Source of the DNA: Clostridiales bacterium
GTDB lineage: Bacteria; Bacillota; Clostridia; Oscillospirales; Acutalibacteraceae
Direction: 5' to 3'
DNA length: 64,000 bases
Assembly: GCA_012839185.1 (NCBI GenBank)
Contig: DUNU01000003.1
Coordinates: 1 to 64,000, forward strand
Of the stretch, positions 54,693 to 63,201 are shown piece after piece; positions within the stretch are counted from its first letter, which is position 1; each line of letters begins with the position of its first letter. A program made the translations under genes and the position numbers. The notes below the pieces were generated by a model. It had not been told where the DNA came from and did no database searches. It saw only the letters and a list, made by a program, of their open reading frames with translations.

Positions 54693-54721
54693 ATTGTATC
54701 ATATTTTTCTTTTAATTGCAA
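54693..54721 (-). promoter_or_regulatory. Promoter for the EF-G-like gene
   Basis: On the minus strand, TTGCAA (54721-54716) and TACAAT (54698-54693) have a 17-base spacer; the leader is about 80 bases. Confidence 0.75.
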
Positions 54722-54758
54722 GAGCTTTTTTAACCATTTATGTAAAGAAATAAAAAAA

Positions 54759-54781
54759 ATTTACTTGACAAACAAGTAAAT
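54759..54781 (+). promoter_or_regulatory. Palindromic operator over the xre promoter
   Basis: ATTTACTTG-ACAAA-CAAGTAAAT is a perfect 9-bp inverted repeat with a five-base centre that covers the -35 of the XRE gene. It is the likely autoregulatory binding site of the XRE protein. Confidence 0.75.
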
Positions 54782-54793
54782 ATATGATATGCT
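54765..54793 (+). promoter_or_regulatory. Promoter for the XRE/ImmA gene pair
   Basis: TTGACA (54765-54770) and TATGCT (54788-54793) have a 17-base spacer. Confidence 0.75.
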
Positions 54794-54827
54794 TAATGTG
54801 CAACTAAATAACAATAAAGGTGATACT

Positions 54828-55196
54828 ATGAAGTTTGGGGAAAAACTTAAACTATTAAGAAAAGGCAAAAATGTTTCTCAAATCCAAATCGCAAAAGATT
54901 TAGGAATATCCAGAAGAACATATATCAGTTACGAACTGGATGGACGATACCCACGAAATCGTGATCTTTATTACAAGATTGCAGATTATTTTGGAGTGGA
55001 TGTAAACTATTTGCTTTCTGAAAATGAAGATTATCTTCAAAACCAATATGTCGAGGAAGGTAAGTTGGAATCCTTGAAAGCACGTGCATTGACCAATGAG
55101 ATATGCGGACTGATGATGGGAGGAAAAATATCCGAAAAAGATAAAGATGCCGTTATGTTGGCATTGCAGAAAGCATATTGGGATAATAAAAAATAA
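54828..55196 (+). CDS. XRE family transcriptional regulator
   Basis: The 122-residue protein (from ATG 54828, with AAAGGTG upstream) has a Cro/CI-type helix-turn-helix in 'NVSQIQIAKDLGISRRTYISYELDGRYP' (~residues 17-44) followed by 'LYYKIADYFGVDVNYLLSE', the usual XRE end. It probably represses its own promoter through the palindrome at 54759-54781. The partner gene five bases downstream encodes an ImmA-type peptidase, the ImmR/ImmA arrangement of many mobile elements, although no integrase or conjugation gene is nearby. Confidence 0.92.
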   Translation: MKFGEKLKLLRKGKNVSQIQIAKDLGISRRTYISYELDGRYPRNRDLYYKIADYFGVDVNYLLSENEDYLQNQYVEEGKLESLKARALTNEICGLMMGGKISEKDKDAVMLALQKAYWDNKK

Positions 55197-55201
55197 ATGT
55201 T

Positions 55202-55696
55202 ATGCTTGATGCTAAATACATTTACAACAAAGCAATGGCAGATGTTCGAAATTTTGGACGTCAACATCCGGATTTAATCGCACAAAGTAATGGTATAACC
55301 TGGTATGAGCAAGCCAATTTAGGTGAAGTAAAAGGTATGTATACTCGATATTTGGATACGGAGTATATAATTGTTAATAATCTACTGGAATACTATGATT
55401 GGCTACAAACAGGTTTTCATGAAGACGCACATTCTATTTTTCATCCTGAAATGGCAACTATCCCCCTGAAGGATTTAGATATGCTCAATTATATTGACAC
55501 TTTAGAATATGAAGCAAATGCATATATGGCACATATCCTATTGCCGGATAAAGACATAATGTTTTATATATCCCAAGGATTTACTGTTGAACAAATTGCT
55601 TCTGTGATGAAAGTAACACCGCAAACAGTGGAAATAAAAATCAATGAGCTAAAAAGAATGAATTTCTCATTTCCCGAACAAATAAACTTTGCATAG
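55202..55696 (+). CDS. ImmA/IrrE family metallopeptidase
   Basis: The 164-residue protein contains the zinc-protease motif in 'GFHEDAHSIFHP' (HEDAH) and the downstream Glu-containing 'EYEANAYMAHILLPDKD', typical for ImmA/IrrE/COG2856 proteins. The C-terminus has a helix-turn-helix-like stretch ('TVEQIASVMKVTPQTVEIKI'). In known pairs the peptidase cleaves the XRE repressor to induce its targets; that role here is inferred. The ATG at 55202 has no strong Shine-Dalgarno and may rely on coupling to xre. Confidence 0.9.
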   Translation: MLDAKYIYNKAMADVRNFGRQHPDLIAQSNGITWYEQANLGEVKGMYTRYLDTEYIIVNNLLEYYDWLQTGFHEDAHSIFHPEMATIPLKDLDMLNYIDTLEYEANAYMAHILLPDKDIMFYISQGFTVEQIASVMKVTPQTVEIKINELKRMNFSFPEQINFA

Positions 55697-55724
55697 AAAA
55701 ACCTCTCCGTATTTGGAGAGGTTT
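55697..55724. terminator. Terminator after the ImmA gene
   Basis: Perfect 10-bp stem AAACCTCTCC/GGAGAGGTTT with a six-base loop between two convergent genes. The T-run is weak on the plus strand; on the minus strand TTTTTC follows the stem. Confidence 0.75.
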
Positions 55725-55727
55725 CAT

Positions 55728-56588
55728 CTATTCGGATTTTTTACTTTGCTTTTTTATTTTAGCTGCATGGGCAACAAGAGCATTATAGGCATCTTCGGTA
55801 GGACCATACGACCCGATTTCACAAGGAGCTTTATTGAACATTCCGTGAAAATCACTGCCGCCTGTCATCAGCAACTTATGTTTATTTGCAAAATCTTTAA
55901 GATAGTTAACGTAATCTTCATCTGCGGTTGGATGCCAGACTTCAATTCCGTCTATACCATAATCTACATATTTCTCCAATAAAGAATCATCTTCGTATAA
56001 AGCAGGGTGGGCAAGTATCGCAATACCGCCTGCATCGTGAATTTCTTGAATAACATTTTTTACAGGAGCAAATTTAGGTTGACGAACAACAACATAGTCC
56101 GGAGAATCAGGATTAAAAAGTTTTTCGTATAGTTCACCATATATTTCAGTTGTAAGACCTGCTTGCATAAGACTAAGCATAAAGTGAGGCTTAAAGACAC
56201 AAGTTGCTTCATCAGCACAACCCAATATTAAGTCATTATGTATTCCTAATTTATCACGGAACTTGAGAGAAACATATGTAGCAGCCCGTTTTCTTGACAA
56301 GGTATTTTTATGACAAATACCTTGGAGCCTGTCAGGTGCTTCCATAAAATATGAAAGTATATGAATTTCTTTACCATTATCTTTATCCGTAGCAGAAAGC
56401 TCAACAGCAGGTATAACTTCAATTCCGACTCTTCCGGCATCGATTTTTGCTCTGTCTATTGCAGCCAAACAATCGTGATCGGTTATTGCAATTACAGAAA
56501 CATCATTGGCTTTTGCAAGAGTAATTAAGTTACCTATACTTAATGAACCGTCGGTAAATTTTGTATGCAAATGTAAATCTACTTTCAT
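55728..56588 (-). CDS. PHP domain phosphoesterase
   Basis: The 286-residue protein begins 'MKVDLHLHTKFTDGSLS' and has 'VIAITDHDCLAAI', 'EIHILSY', 'AILAHPALYEDD' and 'GGSDFHG', the complete metal-binding set of PHP phosphoesterases related to RNase AM/YciV and TrpH. It probably hydrolyses nucleoside or oligonucleotide phosphoesters. It ends convergent to the XRE/ImmA pair. Confidence 0.9.
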   Translation of the reverse strand: MKVDLHLHTKFTDGSLSIGNLITLAKANDVSVIAITDHDCLAAIDRAKIDAGRVGIEVIPAVELSATDKDNGKEIHILSYFMEAPDRLQGICHKNTLSRKRAATYVSLKFRDKLGIHNDLILGCADEATCVFKPHFMLSLMQAGLTTEIYGELYEKLFNPDSPDYVVVRQPKFAPVKNVIQEIHDAGGIAILAHPALYEDDSLLEKYVDYGIDGIEVWHPTADEDYVNYLKDFANKHKLLMTGGSDFHGMFNKAPCEIGSYGPTEDAYNALVAHAAKIKKQSKKSE

Positions 56589-56720
56589 TTTTTGGTCTCC
56601 TTATGCCTTTATAAAACGGGAATAAATACAAGAAGCATCATTGAAAATCCCATAATAACGGCATTTTAAAGCGCCTTTGCAATATTGTAAAAAATTTAGT
56701 AAAAGTTTCCCTACCATTAC

Positions 56721-56749
56721 ATTATAATCCAGTTTTGAAAAGATTGCAA
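56721..56749 (-). promoter_or_regulatory. Promoter for the PHP phosphoesterase gene
   Basis: On the minus strand, TTGCAA (56749-56744) and TATAAT (56726-56721) have a 17-base spacer. Confidence 0.7.
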
Positions 56750-56866
56750 GTGTTTTTTTACAATTCGTTAATTTTTCTGTAATATGTTGCACATCAGACA
56801 AAATTACGTCAATATTTTGTTAGTTATGCATAAAATTAATTATAATATAAAAAATTAAAATAACAC

Positions 56867-56895
56867 TTGACAAAACAAAGTTTTAATGCTAAAAT
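56867..56895 (+). promoter_or_regulatory. Promoter for tRNA-Arg
   Basis: TTGACA (56867-56872) and TAAAAT (56890-56895) have a 17-base spacer, 12 bases before the tRNA. Confidence 0.8.
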
Positions 56896-56907
56896 ACAAA
56901 GAGATGT

Positions 56908-56984
56908 GCGCCGGTAGCTCAGTTGGATAGAGTAACTGGCTACGAACCAGTAGGTCGGGGGTTCGAATCCCTTCCGGCGTGCCA
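56908..56984 (+). tRNA. tRNA-Arg, anticodon ACG
   Basis: Cloverleaf of 77 bases with an encoded CCA end. The acceptor stem GCGCCGG pairs with CCGGCGT (terminal G-U). The D arm is GCTCAGTTGGATAGAGT, and the anticodon loop CTACGAA sits between ACTGG and CCAGT. The T arm contains GGTTCGAATCC. Anticodon ACG (read with inosine) decodes CGN arginine codons. Confidence 0.97.
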
Positions 56985-57026
56985 ACCCAAGGAAAGCTTA
57001 ATGTTGCTTTTCTTGGGTTTTTATTT
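56984..57026 (+). terminator. Terminator after tRNA-Arg
   Basis: AACCCAAGGAAAGC pairs with GCTTTTCTTGGGTT (one mismatch) and is followed by TTTATTTTATTTT. Confidence 0.85.
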
Positions 57027-57065
57027 TATTTTGTAATGTTGCATAATATTTCAAACATAATACAT

Positions 57066-57087
57066 AAAAGCCCCTAACGAGGCTTTT
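57066..57087 (-). terminator. Terminator of the TetR-exoprotein-ABC operon
   Basis: AAAAGCC/GGCTTTT stem with an eight-base loop. On the minus strand it lies 46 bases beyond the ABC gene's stop codon and is followed by a short T-rich stretch. Confidence 0.65.
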
Positions 57088-57132
57088 ATATTTTAAAGAT
57101 TTATAAAAATAACTTGTATAATAAACATGGTC

Positions 57133-59898
57133 TTATTCTGTTCGTAATGCTTCGACAGGATCTTTCTTTGCAGCGATTGATGAGGGGATAAGACCTGCAG
57201 TGAATGAAAGAAATACAGAAATTACAACCAGAATTACACCTGCAACAAACGGAAGCTGTGCCGCTGCACCTGTATGAGTAAGGTAGTTTAACAGTAGATT
57301 TATTGGTATCTCAATTAAAAGTGTCATGCCGATACCTATTAGACCAGCACTAAGACCGATAGTAACTGTTTCCGCATTAAATACTGAAGAAATATCTCGT
57401 TTTGATGCACCGATAGCACGAAGAATACCAATTTCTTTTGTACGTTCAAGGACAGAAATATAGGTAATAATACCAATCATAATTGATGATACTACCAACG
57501 AAATACTGACGAAACATATCAGAACATAGGTTACAATGTTAAGTATGTTTGTAATCGACGACATAAGCACACCGATATAATCTGTAAGAGTTACGGTATA
57601 ACCTATGTAACCTTGTTTTTCCATCTCTGCATTATAGAAATCAACAAGCTCATTAAGTCGGTCTTTATCCTCAAAACTCTTAGGATAGAAAAATATGGAT
57701 GACGGTGAATCTGCAGTTGAGTAACCTAACTGTGCGTAGGTATTTGTAAGTGAACATTCAGCATTTATTGTGTCAATATATGCTTGTTTTAAAGCAAGAA
57801 CTTGTTCATCTGATAAATATCCTTCAACAATTTTCTTTTGGAACGAAGTCATATCGGAAAAGTCAATAAAATCTGCGATATTAAAGTTCAAAATATCAAT
57901 TTCAGATATATCAATCATATCAATCATTGACATAAACGGCGTTATATCAAGATACTGAAAATCAATAATACTTAAATCTACATCTTCGAGATTAAAATCA
58001 TTGACAGTTAAGGTATTAAAAGTAAGACCTGTAAGCACATCAGTAGTTTCATCTTTAAGCTGTTGAGAAACAACTTGCGAATTGGCAGTCTTTTCAAGAG
58101 CATACTCCATAAGTTCTGTCGTATACCCGATACTTCCCGTTCCGATACTCATAACATTATTCGGATCGGGACGAAGAATACCAACAATTTTAATATCAGT
58201 TCCGTTTTCAATAAGCTGTCTTAAATACATCTGATTTGCAGAGTTGTTGAGCCATAAACCGGTTTCTTTGTCCTGCGTAAAGTATTCATAGTTTAATACG
58301 AGCTTAAACTCCATATCAAGAATTTCGGCATATTCAAAATCTTCAATGGTTGTTGATTCAAATTCGGAGCTGTTTGCAAGCACATCAATAATGTTGGTCA
58401 TAAACTCACTTTGGTCTTTCAGTCCCAATCCATACATAACCATTTCATTGATTTCATTATTCTTATCAACAATCAGAACAACTTCATTCATATTTTCGGG
58501 TAAACGCCCTGAGATTATTTCATATTGTTTTGAAAGCAGAGCATTATCCCCGATAAGCTCAGTCCAAATATTAGCCATTGTTGACGAAAACATACTGGTC
58601 ATATCCATTGTACTCATTCCGGTCGATGATGAAGCTGTATTCATTACTTCATTAAATACACTGTTTGGGTTTACTTGAACATAAGCTCCATCCGAAACAC
58701 GATAAATGTTTAAAGGAGTTTCATATTTATATTGAATATCGTTGCATATTGCATCAAATTCAGCTTGATTATCTGCAATATATTTTTTGAAACTGCGTAA
58801 ATTATTTGAATTAGACTGCGAAATGAAAGTATTAATCATATCAGTGAATGTATTGTTTACATAAATCTTGTCTAAATCATGCTTCACTTCCATAACTGAT
58901 TCAGCCATTCCGGTAATAGATGACAAGACATTGTCAACATCAATCGCTTCTCTTTCAATACTTACAGGTAAAGAAAGAAGCAAATCATTTTGCACTTTGT
59001 CAATATAAGCCTCTATACCGTTTGATAATGCCAGAACCAAAGCGATGCCGATAATGCCGATAGAACCTGCAAAAGCAGTCAAAAACGTACGAGCTTTTTT
59101 GGTAATTAAATTACGAAGAGAAAGTGCAAATGCCGTTCTTGTCGACATTGAAGGTTTTTTACCCTTGGATTTTTCTTCATCTATCTTGTGTTTTTCATTA
59201 TCCAAATCATCTTGAGTTGGCTCAAAAGGATCGGAGTCATCAATAATTCGACCATCAAAAAGACGAATAATGCGAGTCGAGTATTTTTCAGCTAATTCAG
59301 GATTATGTGTAACCATAACAATTAACTTATCATGGGCAATTTCTTTCAGAATTTCCATAATCTGTACGCTTGTTTCACTATCAAGAGCACCCGTAGGCTC
59401 ATCAGCAAGAATAATATCAGGATTGTTAATAAGAGCACGAGCAATTGCAACACGCTGACTCTGACCACCTGACATTTGTGCAGGTTTTTTATTTAACTGA
59501 TCACCTAAACCGACTTGCTCAAGGGCTTTAACAGCTCTTTCCCTGCGTTCCTTCTTCGTTACCCCGGATAATGTAAGGGCAAGCTCAACATTTGCAAGTG
59601 CAGTCTGGTGGGAAATAAGATTATAGCTTTGGAAAACAAAACCAATAGAATGATTACGATAAGTATCCCAATCTGAATCAGTAAAATCTTTTGTTGATTT
59701 TCCGTTAATAATCAAATCGCCGGTTGTATATCTGTCAAGTCCGCCAATGATATTTAACATTGTAGTTTTACCGCAACCCGAAGGACCCAATATCGAGACA
59801 AATTCATTTTCTCGGAAGTTGATAGAAATATCATTCAGTGCAGTTACTTTAGTCGTGCCTGCAACATAGTCTTTCTTTATATCTTTTAATCTTAACAT
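57133..59898 (-). CDS. MacB-like ABC transporter, ATPase-permease fusion
   Basis: The 921-residue protein has an N-terminal ATPase (1-225; Walker A 'LGPSGCGKTTMLN', signature 'MSGGQSQRVAIARAL', Walker B 'IILADEPTGALDS'). After a charged linker comes one membrane helix (~270-290), a large extracellular domain (~295-755) and three C-terminal helices of the FtsX/MacB type ('SIMIGIITYISVLERTKEIGILRAIGASKRD', ending 'AAKKDPVEALRTE'). MacB-type systems use mechanotransmission for export of peptides, antibiotics or lipoproteins, or for sensing. Here ATPase and permease are fused and the extracellular domain is unusually large. It starts one base after the stop of the 826-residue exoprotein gene, so they are probably functional partners. 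Confidence 0.92.
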   Translation of the reverse strand: MLRLKDIKKDYVAGTTKVTALNDISINFRENEFVSILGPSGCGKTTMLNIIGGLDRYTTGDLIINGKSTKDFTDSDWDTYRNHSIGFVFQSYNLISHQTALANVELALTLSGVTKKERRERAVKALEQVGLGDQLNKKPAQMSGGQSQRVAIARALINNPDIILADEPTGALDSETSVQIMEILKEIAHDKLIVMVTHNPELAEKYSTRIIRLFDGRIIDDSDPFEPTQDDLDNEKHKIDEEKSKGKKPSMSTRTAFALSLRNLITKKARTFLTAFAGSIGIIGIALVLALSNGIEAYIDKVQNDLLLSLPVSIEREAIDVDNVLSSITGMAESVMEVKHDLDKIYVNNTFTDMINTFISQSNSNNLRSFKKYIADNQAEFDAICNDIQYKYETPLNIYRVSDGAYVQVNPNSVFNEVMNTASSSTGMSTMDMTSMFSSTMANIWTELIGDNALLSKQYEIISGRLPENMNEVVLIVDKNNEINEMVMYGLGLKDQSEFMTNIIDVLANSSEFESTTIEDFEYAEILDMEFKLVLNYEYFTQDKETGLWLNNSANQMYLRQLIENGTDIKIVGILRPDPNNVMSIGTGSIGYTTELMEYALEKTANSQVVSQQLKDETTDVLTGLTFNTLTVNDFNLEDVDLSIIDFQYLDITPFMSMIDMIDISEIDILNFNIADFIDFSDMTSFQKKIVEGYLSDEQVLALKQAYIDTINAECSLTNTYAQLGYSTADSPSSIFFYPKSFEDKDRLNELVDFYNAEMEKQGYIGYTVTLTDYIGVLMSSITNILNIVTYVLICFVSISLVVSSIMIGIITYISVLERTKEIGILRAIGASKRDISSVFNAETVTIGLSAGLIGIGMTLLIEIPINLLLNYLTHTGAAAQLPFVAGVILVVISVFLSFTAGLIPSSIAAKKDPVEALRTE

Positions 59899-59899
59899 A

Positions 59900-62380
59900 T
59901 CAATCTCTCTCCAAATACCCCAATCGCTTGAGTAATAGTATAAATCCTATAATAAATACAATGATAGCAACTGTAATAGCTATGTATTTAACAGGACTTT
60001 GTTTGGGTTCTTCAAAAATAATAGTCGGTATAAAAGCATCTTTTTCAGTAACTTCTGCTTTTGGCTTTTCTTTGAAAAATAAATTGTATAACCAAACAAC
60101 CATCTCATCTTCAGACATTCCTTCAAACTGTGATGAGATATTTCCTCCAAATGATGAGAACATTTCGTTTCCGCCTTCACCACCTGACATTAATTCCATC
60201 ATTTTATTCATTGAGTCTTCAGATGTCATCATCTGAGCAAGAATCTTTAAAATAGATGCAACAACTGCCTTTGAATCACCATCTATAAAAGTGTATGTGG
60301 GCTGACCGGTCATTTTGCTCTGTTTAGAGATAGCAGTGCCATATCCTGCTAAATTGTTGACATCTATATCGGGCAACTCAATCCCCAATGAGTCAGTTAA
60401 ACCGCTGTCTTTTATCAGTGCATTAACATCAATATTAAACTCATCATTTTTAATCTGATCTTTTATATTTATAACATCATCGAGCTCAAGTTCATTAATT
60501 AAGGATGAAATAGGGTACAATAGGTTTTCTATCATTACAGACAAAATACCACTGTTTAAAAAATATATAATATGTGGTAATTTTGCAGATGCAACCTTTA
60601 TGGGTGAAACTGCAATTTCATCAATAAGAGCAATTATCGGGTCAATGATATCGGTTATAACAGCATCATCGCTTTTTCCGTAATCACCATATACTTTTAT
60701 AGATTCAGAAGAACATGTGAGATTTTCAAGAAGGGGAATAATCACGGTGTCATACCCGTTTGAACCACCAATTAAAATACCCATTATGTCCAAACTATCT
60801 TCTTTTAATAAAAATTTAAGTAAAGGTGTATAGGGTTTTAATATATAAATTAAAGCATTTCTAAATCCACTTGCATCTCCGTCAACAAAATATGGATACC
60901 AATAAGACGGAGTAATGCCGAGCATTGGAAGAATCGAAGCTATGCTTTCATCAGATAAAATTTTATATAACTCATTCGTTAATGTACGGACGACAGAATT
61001 CGAATAAACTGCAGATTTTACTGTGCTTTCAAGAGTAGCAGTCGGATCGTTTTCTTGAATTATCTGTTCAAATAAAGGATCAATTTCATCAAGAACTTTT
61101 TGATAATTTTCATCGGTCAATCCTTGAATAACAGGAGCAGGGATTGGAGTATGTGCTGGATATGAATATGTAACCGTTTGTATGCGAGAAGTATTTAATC
61201 CTGTCAAAATTTTAAATAACAACGCAATTATTTCTTGATTTGATTTTTGAAGAAGTTTTTCAAGTATTTTAGCAAAATCCTCTCCTGCAATTTTAACAAT
61301 TTCTCTCTGGTTTAATCTTAATGTTTCAATTGCAAAATCAAGAATAACAAGAAAAGCATCGCCTTTTTTTACAATATATGTATCCCCTTGTTTTTCTGCA
61401 CAGGCAGCAAGCTCATCAATGCTTAATTGCGGTAGTTTTAGATTAATATCACCACTCAATGAGCTTAAATCAATGTTGTTAAGTAATGCGGTTAAATCTG
61501 TATTGTTTTCAAGGTCAACTACTTTTTTGAGAATGCCTGAAATATTAAAACTTACTAAAGAACCGATGTTTATTGTAAGTGGAGCTAAAAGAGTATTTAT
61601 TGCACTGCTTAATTCATTGTTTTTTAAATATGCAGAAAGTGCAGGCAAAATCTCACAAAGATTATTAACAGGCTCATTCAATATGTTGTCCGTTGCTCTC
61701 CAAATCATGTTTAAAAGATTGTTAATTATTGATCTTTTTGCAAGCTTCGCATTTCTTGAATACTCATCTTGCGAAATAATATCAGGAGCTTTTAATATTT
61801 TTAATATCGGCACAATTACATCTTGGTAGCCGTTACCACCGGTTAAAGAGATAACATCGTTAATTTCAATAGTGCCCGAGCAAAGAACCATATACAATAT
61901 ATCATAGAAAGGAGAAAGTATAGTATAAACGGCTTGATTAAAGCTAAGTCTGTCATTTACACCCCAAACAAAGGAATCCGATATCCTCAATACTTCGTCA
62001 AGAGAGGAACAACTTGCAACTTTGATGGAAACTATATTATAGCTCTTAAACGCTTCACTCAATGCTTTTGGAGATATGTCAACACCCATTATTCGTAATG
62101 CATCAGCATTTTCAACCATAAGTCCGTAAATCCCCGAAAAGAGTGAGTTAACGGTTGCATCAGTATGTATCGCACTGTAAACTGCCGATTTTATGTCTCT
62201 GTCTTTTAGTAATACCGACAATATTGCATCAAATTTAGGTATTGTTTCCTCAACAGTTTTTTGATCTATGCCATCCGGATATGTTACTGCCGATACAGGC
62301 AACATAACAGGTATTATCAAAACAATAAGTGACAATACAACACTTAATACTTTGTTAAGGATTTTATTTAAATTCATCAT
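59900..62380 (-). CDS. Large secreted, membrane-anchored protein with internal duplication
   Basis: The 826-residue protein has a signal peptide (1-32), no recognised domain, and a C-terminal membrane helix (~797-817) with a basic cytoplasmic end. The extracellular part consists of two similar halves (~45-385 and ~425-745). Corresponding segments include 'SLTGGNGYQDVIVPILKIL' and 'IGGSNGYDTVIIPLLENL', 'AVYTILSPFYDILYMVL' and 'ALIYILKPYTPLLKFLL', and 'SAVYSAIHTDATVNSLFSGI' and 'SAVYSNSVVRTLTNELYKIL'. Mostly alpha-helical and Ile/Leu-rich. It lies between tetR and the MacB-like gene, suggesting an extracellular partner of the transporter. I do not recognise a family; function unknown. The start is ATG ATG at 62380/62377. 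Confidence 0.8.
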   Translation of the reverse strand: MMNLNKILNKVLSVVLSLIVLIIPVMLPVSAVTYPDGIDQKTVEETIPKFDAILSVLLKDRDIKSAVYSAIHTDATVNSLFSGIYGLMVENADALRIMGVDISPKALSEAFKSYNIVSIKVASCSSLDEVLRISDSFVWGVNDRLSFNQAVYTILSPFYDILYMVLCSGTIEINDVISLTGGNGYQDVIVPILKILKAPDIISQDEYSRNAKLAKRSIINNLLNMIWRATDNILNEPVNNLCEILPALSAYLKNNELSSAINTLLAPLTINIGSLVSFNISGILKKVVDLENNTDLTALLNNIDLSSLSGDINLKLPQLSIDELAACAEKQGDTYIVKKGDAFLVILDFAIETLRLNQREIVKIAGEDFAKILEKLLQKSNQEIIALLFKILTGLNTSRIQTVTYSYPAHTPIPAPVIQGLTDENYQKVLDEIDPLFEQIIQENDPTATLESTVKSAVYSNSVVRTLTNELYKILSDESIASILPMLGITPSYWYPYFVDGDASGFRNALIYILKPYTPLLKFLLKEDSLDIMGILIGGSNGYDTVIIPLLENLTCSSESIKVYGDYGKSDDAVITDIIDPIIALIDEIAVSPIKVASAKLPHIIYFLNSGILSVMIENLLYPISSLINELELDDVINIKDQIKNDEFNIDVNALIKDSGLTDSLGIELPDIDVNNLAGYGTAISKQSKMTGQPTYTFIDGDSKAVVASILKILAQMMTSEDSMNKMMELMSGGEGGNEMFSSFGGNISSQFEGMSEDEMVVWLYNLFFKEKPKAEVTEKDAFIPTIIFEEPKQSPVKYIAITVAIIVFIIGFILLLKRLGYLERD

Positions 62381-62392
62381 TTATCACCATTA

Positions 62393-62992
62393 TTAAATAA
62401 AACTTTCCAAAACTGCAACTGAAGCATCAAGAACGGAAGGTTTAATTTCTTCCAAAGTGTATGGTTTGCCAACCAGCACAGCATCGGCACAAATAGAACC
62501 GACCATCTCAGCAACAATATAAATTGCTTTATTTGCATTTTCACATGAAAATCCGAAATTTTCCATTTTCTTTATGATTCTGTTATAAATATCTCTGATT
62601 TCCGCATCAGGGATGTCTTTGACAAATCTCAAAAATGAGGAGGTGTTTTTCTGAACAATTGCAAGAATATCTTTATTCGATTCCATAAAATCAAAATAAT
62701 GTCTTAAAAAGGAAGTTATAAAATCACGAAGAGTTAATTGAGTATTCTCAGCCTCTAAAAGAAAGTTATTTAATATTATTCGCATGTTCTCAGCTGATTT
62801 ATGCATAATAATCTGCTCTAATAAGTCGTTCTTATCTCTGAAATACAAATAAAATGTGCCTCTTGCTATTCCTGCTGCCTTGACAACGTCGTCGATAGCC
62901 GTTGCAGCAACAGTATTCTTCTTAAACAGTGCAAAACCTGTTTCTATTATTTTCTTTCTTTTTTCAAGCCTTTTTTCAAGTTTTTCTGACAT
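62393..62992 (-). CDS. TetR family transcriptional regulator
   Basis: The ~199-residue protein has a TetR helix-turn-helix ('TVAATAIDDVVKAAGIARGTFYLYFRDKNDLLEQII', ~residues 26-60) and an all-helical ligand-binding region. It heads the operon with the duplicated exoprotein and the ABC transporter and probably controls it from the two palindromes around the promoter. The ATG at 62992 with GAGGTG upstream is preferred over a longer frame to 63019, which would overlap the operator. Confidence 0.92.
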   Translation of the reverse strand: MSEKLEKRLEKRKKIIETGFALFKKNTVAATAIDDVVKAAGIARGTFYLYFRDKNDLLEQIIMHKSAENMRIILNNFLLEAENTQLTLRDFITSFLRHYFDFMESNKDILAIVQKNTSSFLRFVKDIPDAEIRDIYNRIIKKMENFGFSCENANKAIYIVAEMVGSICADAVLVGKPYTLEEIKPSVLDASVAVLESFI

Positions 62993-63005
62993 AATGCACC
63001 TCGAC

Positions 63006-63018
63006 TGACAAACTGTCA
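63006..63018. promoter_or_regulatory. Operator copy 1 (TGACA-N3-TGTCA)
   Basis: Perfect five-base inverted repeat just downstream of the operon promoter, between the -10 and the tetR Shine-Dalgarno. Same core as the copy at 63041-63053; centres are 35 bases apart. Confidence 0.7.
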
Positions 63019-63026
63019 TTTTCTAT

Positions 63027-63054
63027 ATTATATCAGAAAATGACAAATTGTCAA
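63027..63054 (-). promoter_or_regulatory. Promoter for the tetR operon
   Basis: On the minus strand, TTGACA (63054-63049) and TATAAT (63032-63027) have a 16-base spacer. The -35 lies within the second palindrome. Confidence 0.8.
63041..63053. promoter_or_regulatory. Operator copy 2 (TGACA-N3-TGTCA)
   Basis: Perfect five-base inverted repeat overlapping the -35 hexamer; the same arms as copy 1, with AAT instead of AAC at the centre. Confidence 0.7.
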
Positions 63055-63146
63055 CTATTAAATTTATAAAATACGATTAACATTCTATGAACAACATAAA
63101 TAATAAATTAAATACACCATAAATATGTATGCTGACATGTAAATAC

Positions 63147-63175
63147 TTGATTTTTTTGATAGAATGGTATATAAT
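63147..63175 (+). promoter_or_regulatory. Promoter for the flavoprotein gene
   Basis: TTGATT (63147-63152) and TATAAT (63170-63175) have a 17-base spacer, 27 bases before the ATG. Confidence 0.7.
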
Positions 63176-63201
63176 TGATAAAAAATTTATGGGAGAGAAT
63201 T

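Larger units (their letters stand above)
56589..56907. other. Intergenic region between the PHP gene and tRNA-Arg
   Basis: 319 bases hold a minus-strand promoter (56749-56721) with a ~125-base PHP leader and a plus-strand tRNA promoter (56867-56895). No further gene or recognised RNA element was seen. Confidence 0.6.

Noticed and set aside
54759-56984. Integrated mobile element between the EF-G-like gene and tRNA-Arg
   Set aside because: No integrase, att-like duplication of the tRNA 3' end, or conjugation/phage genes were seen; only the XRE-ImmA pair hints at one.
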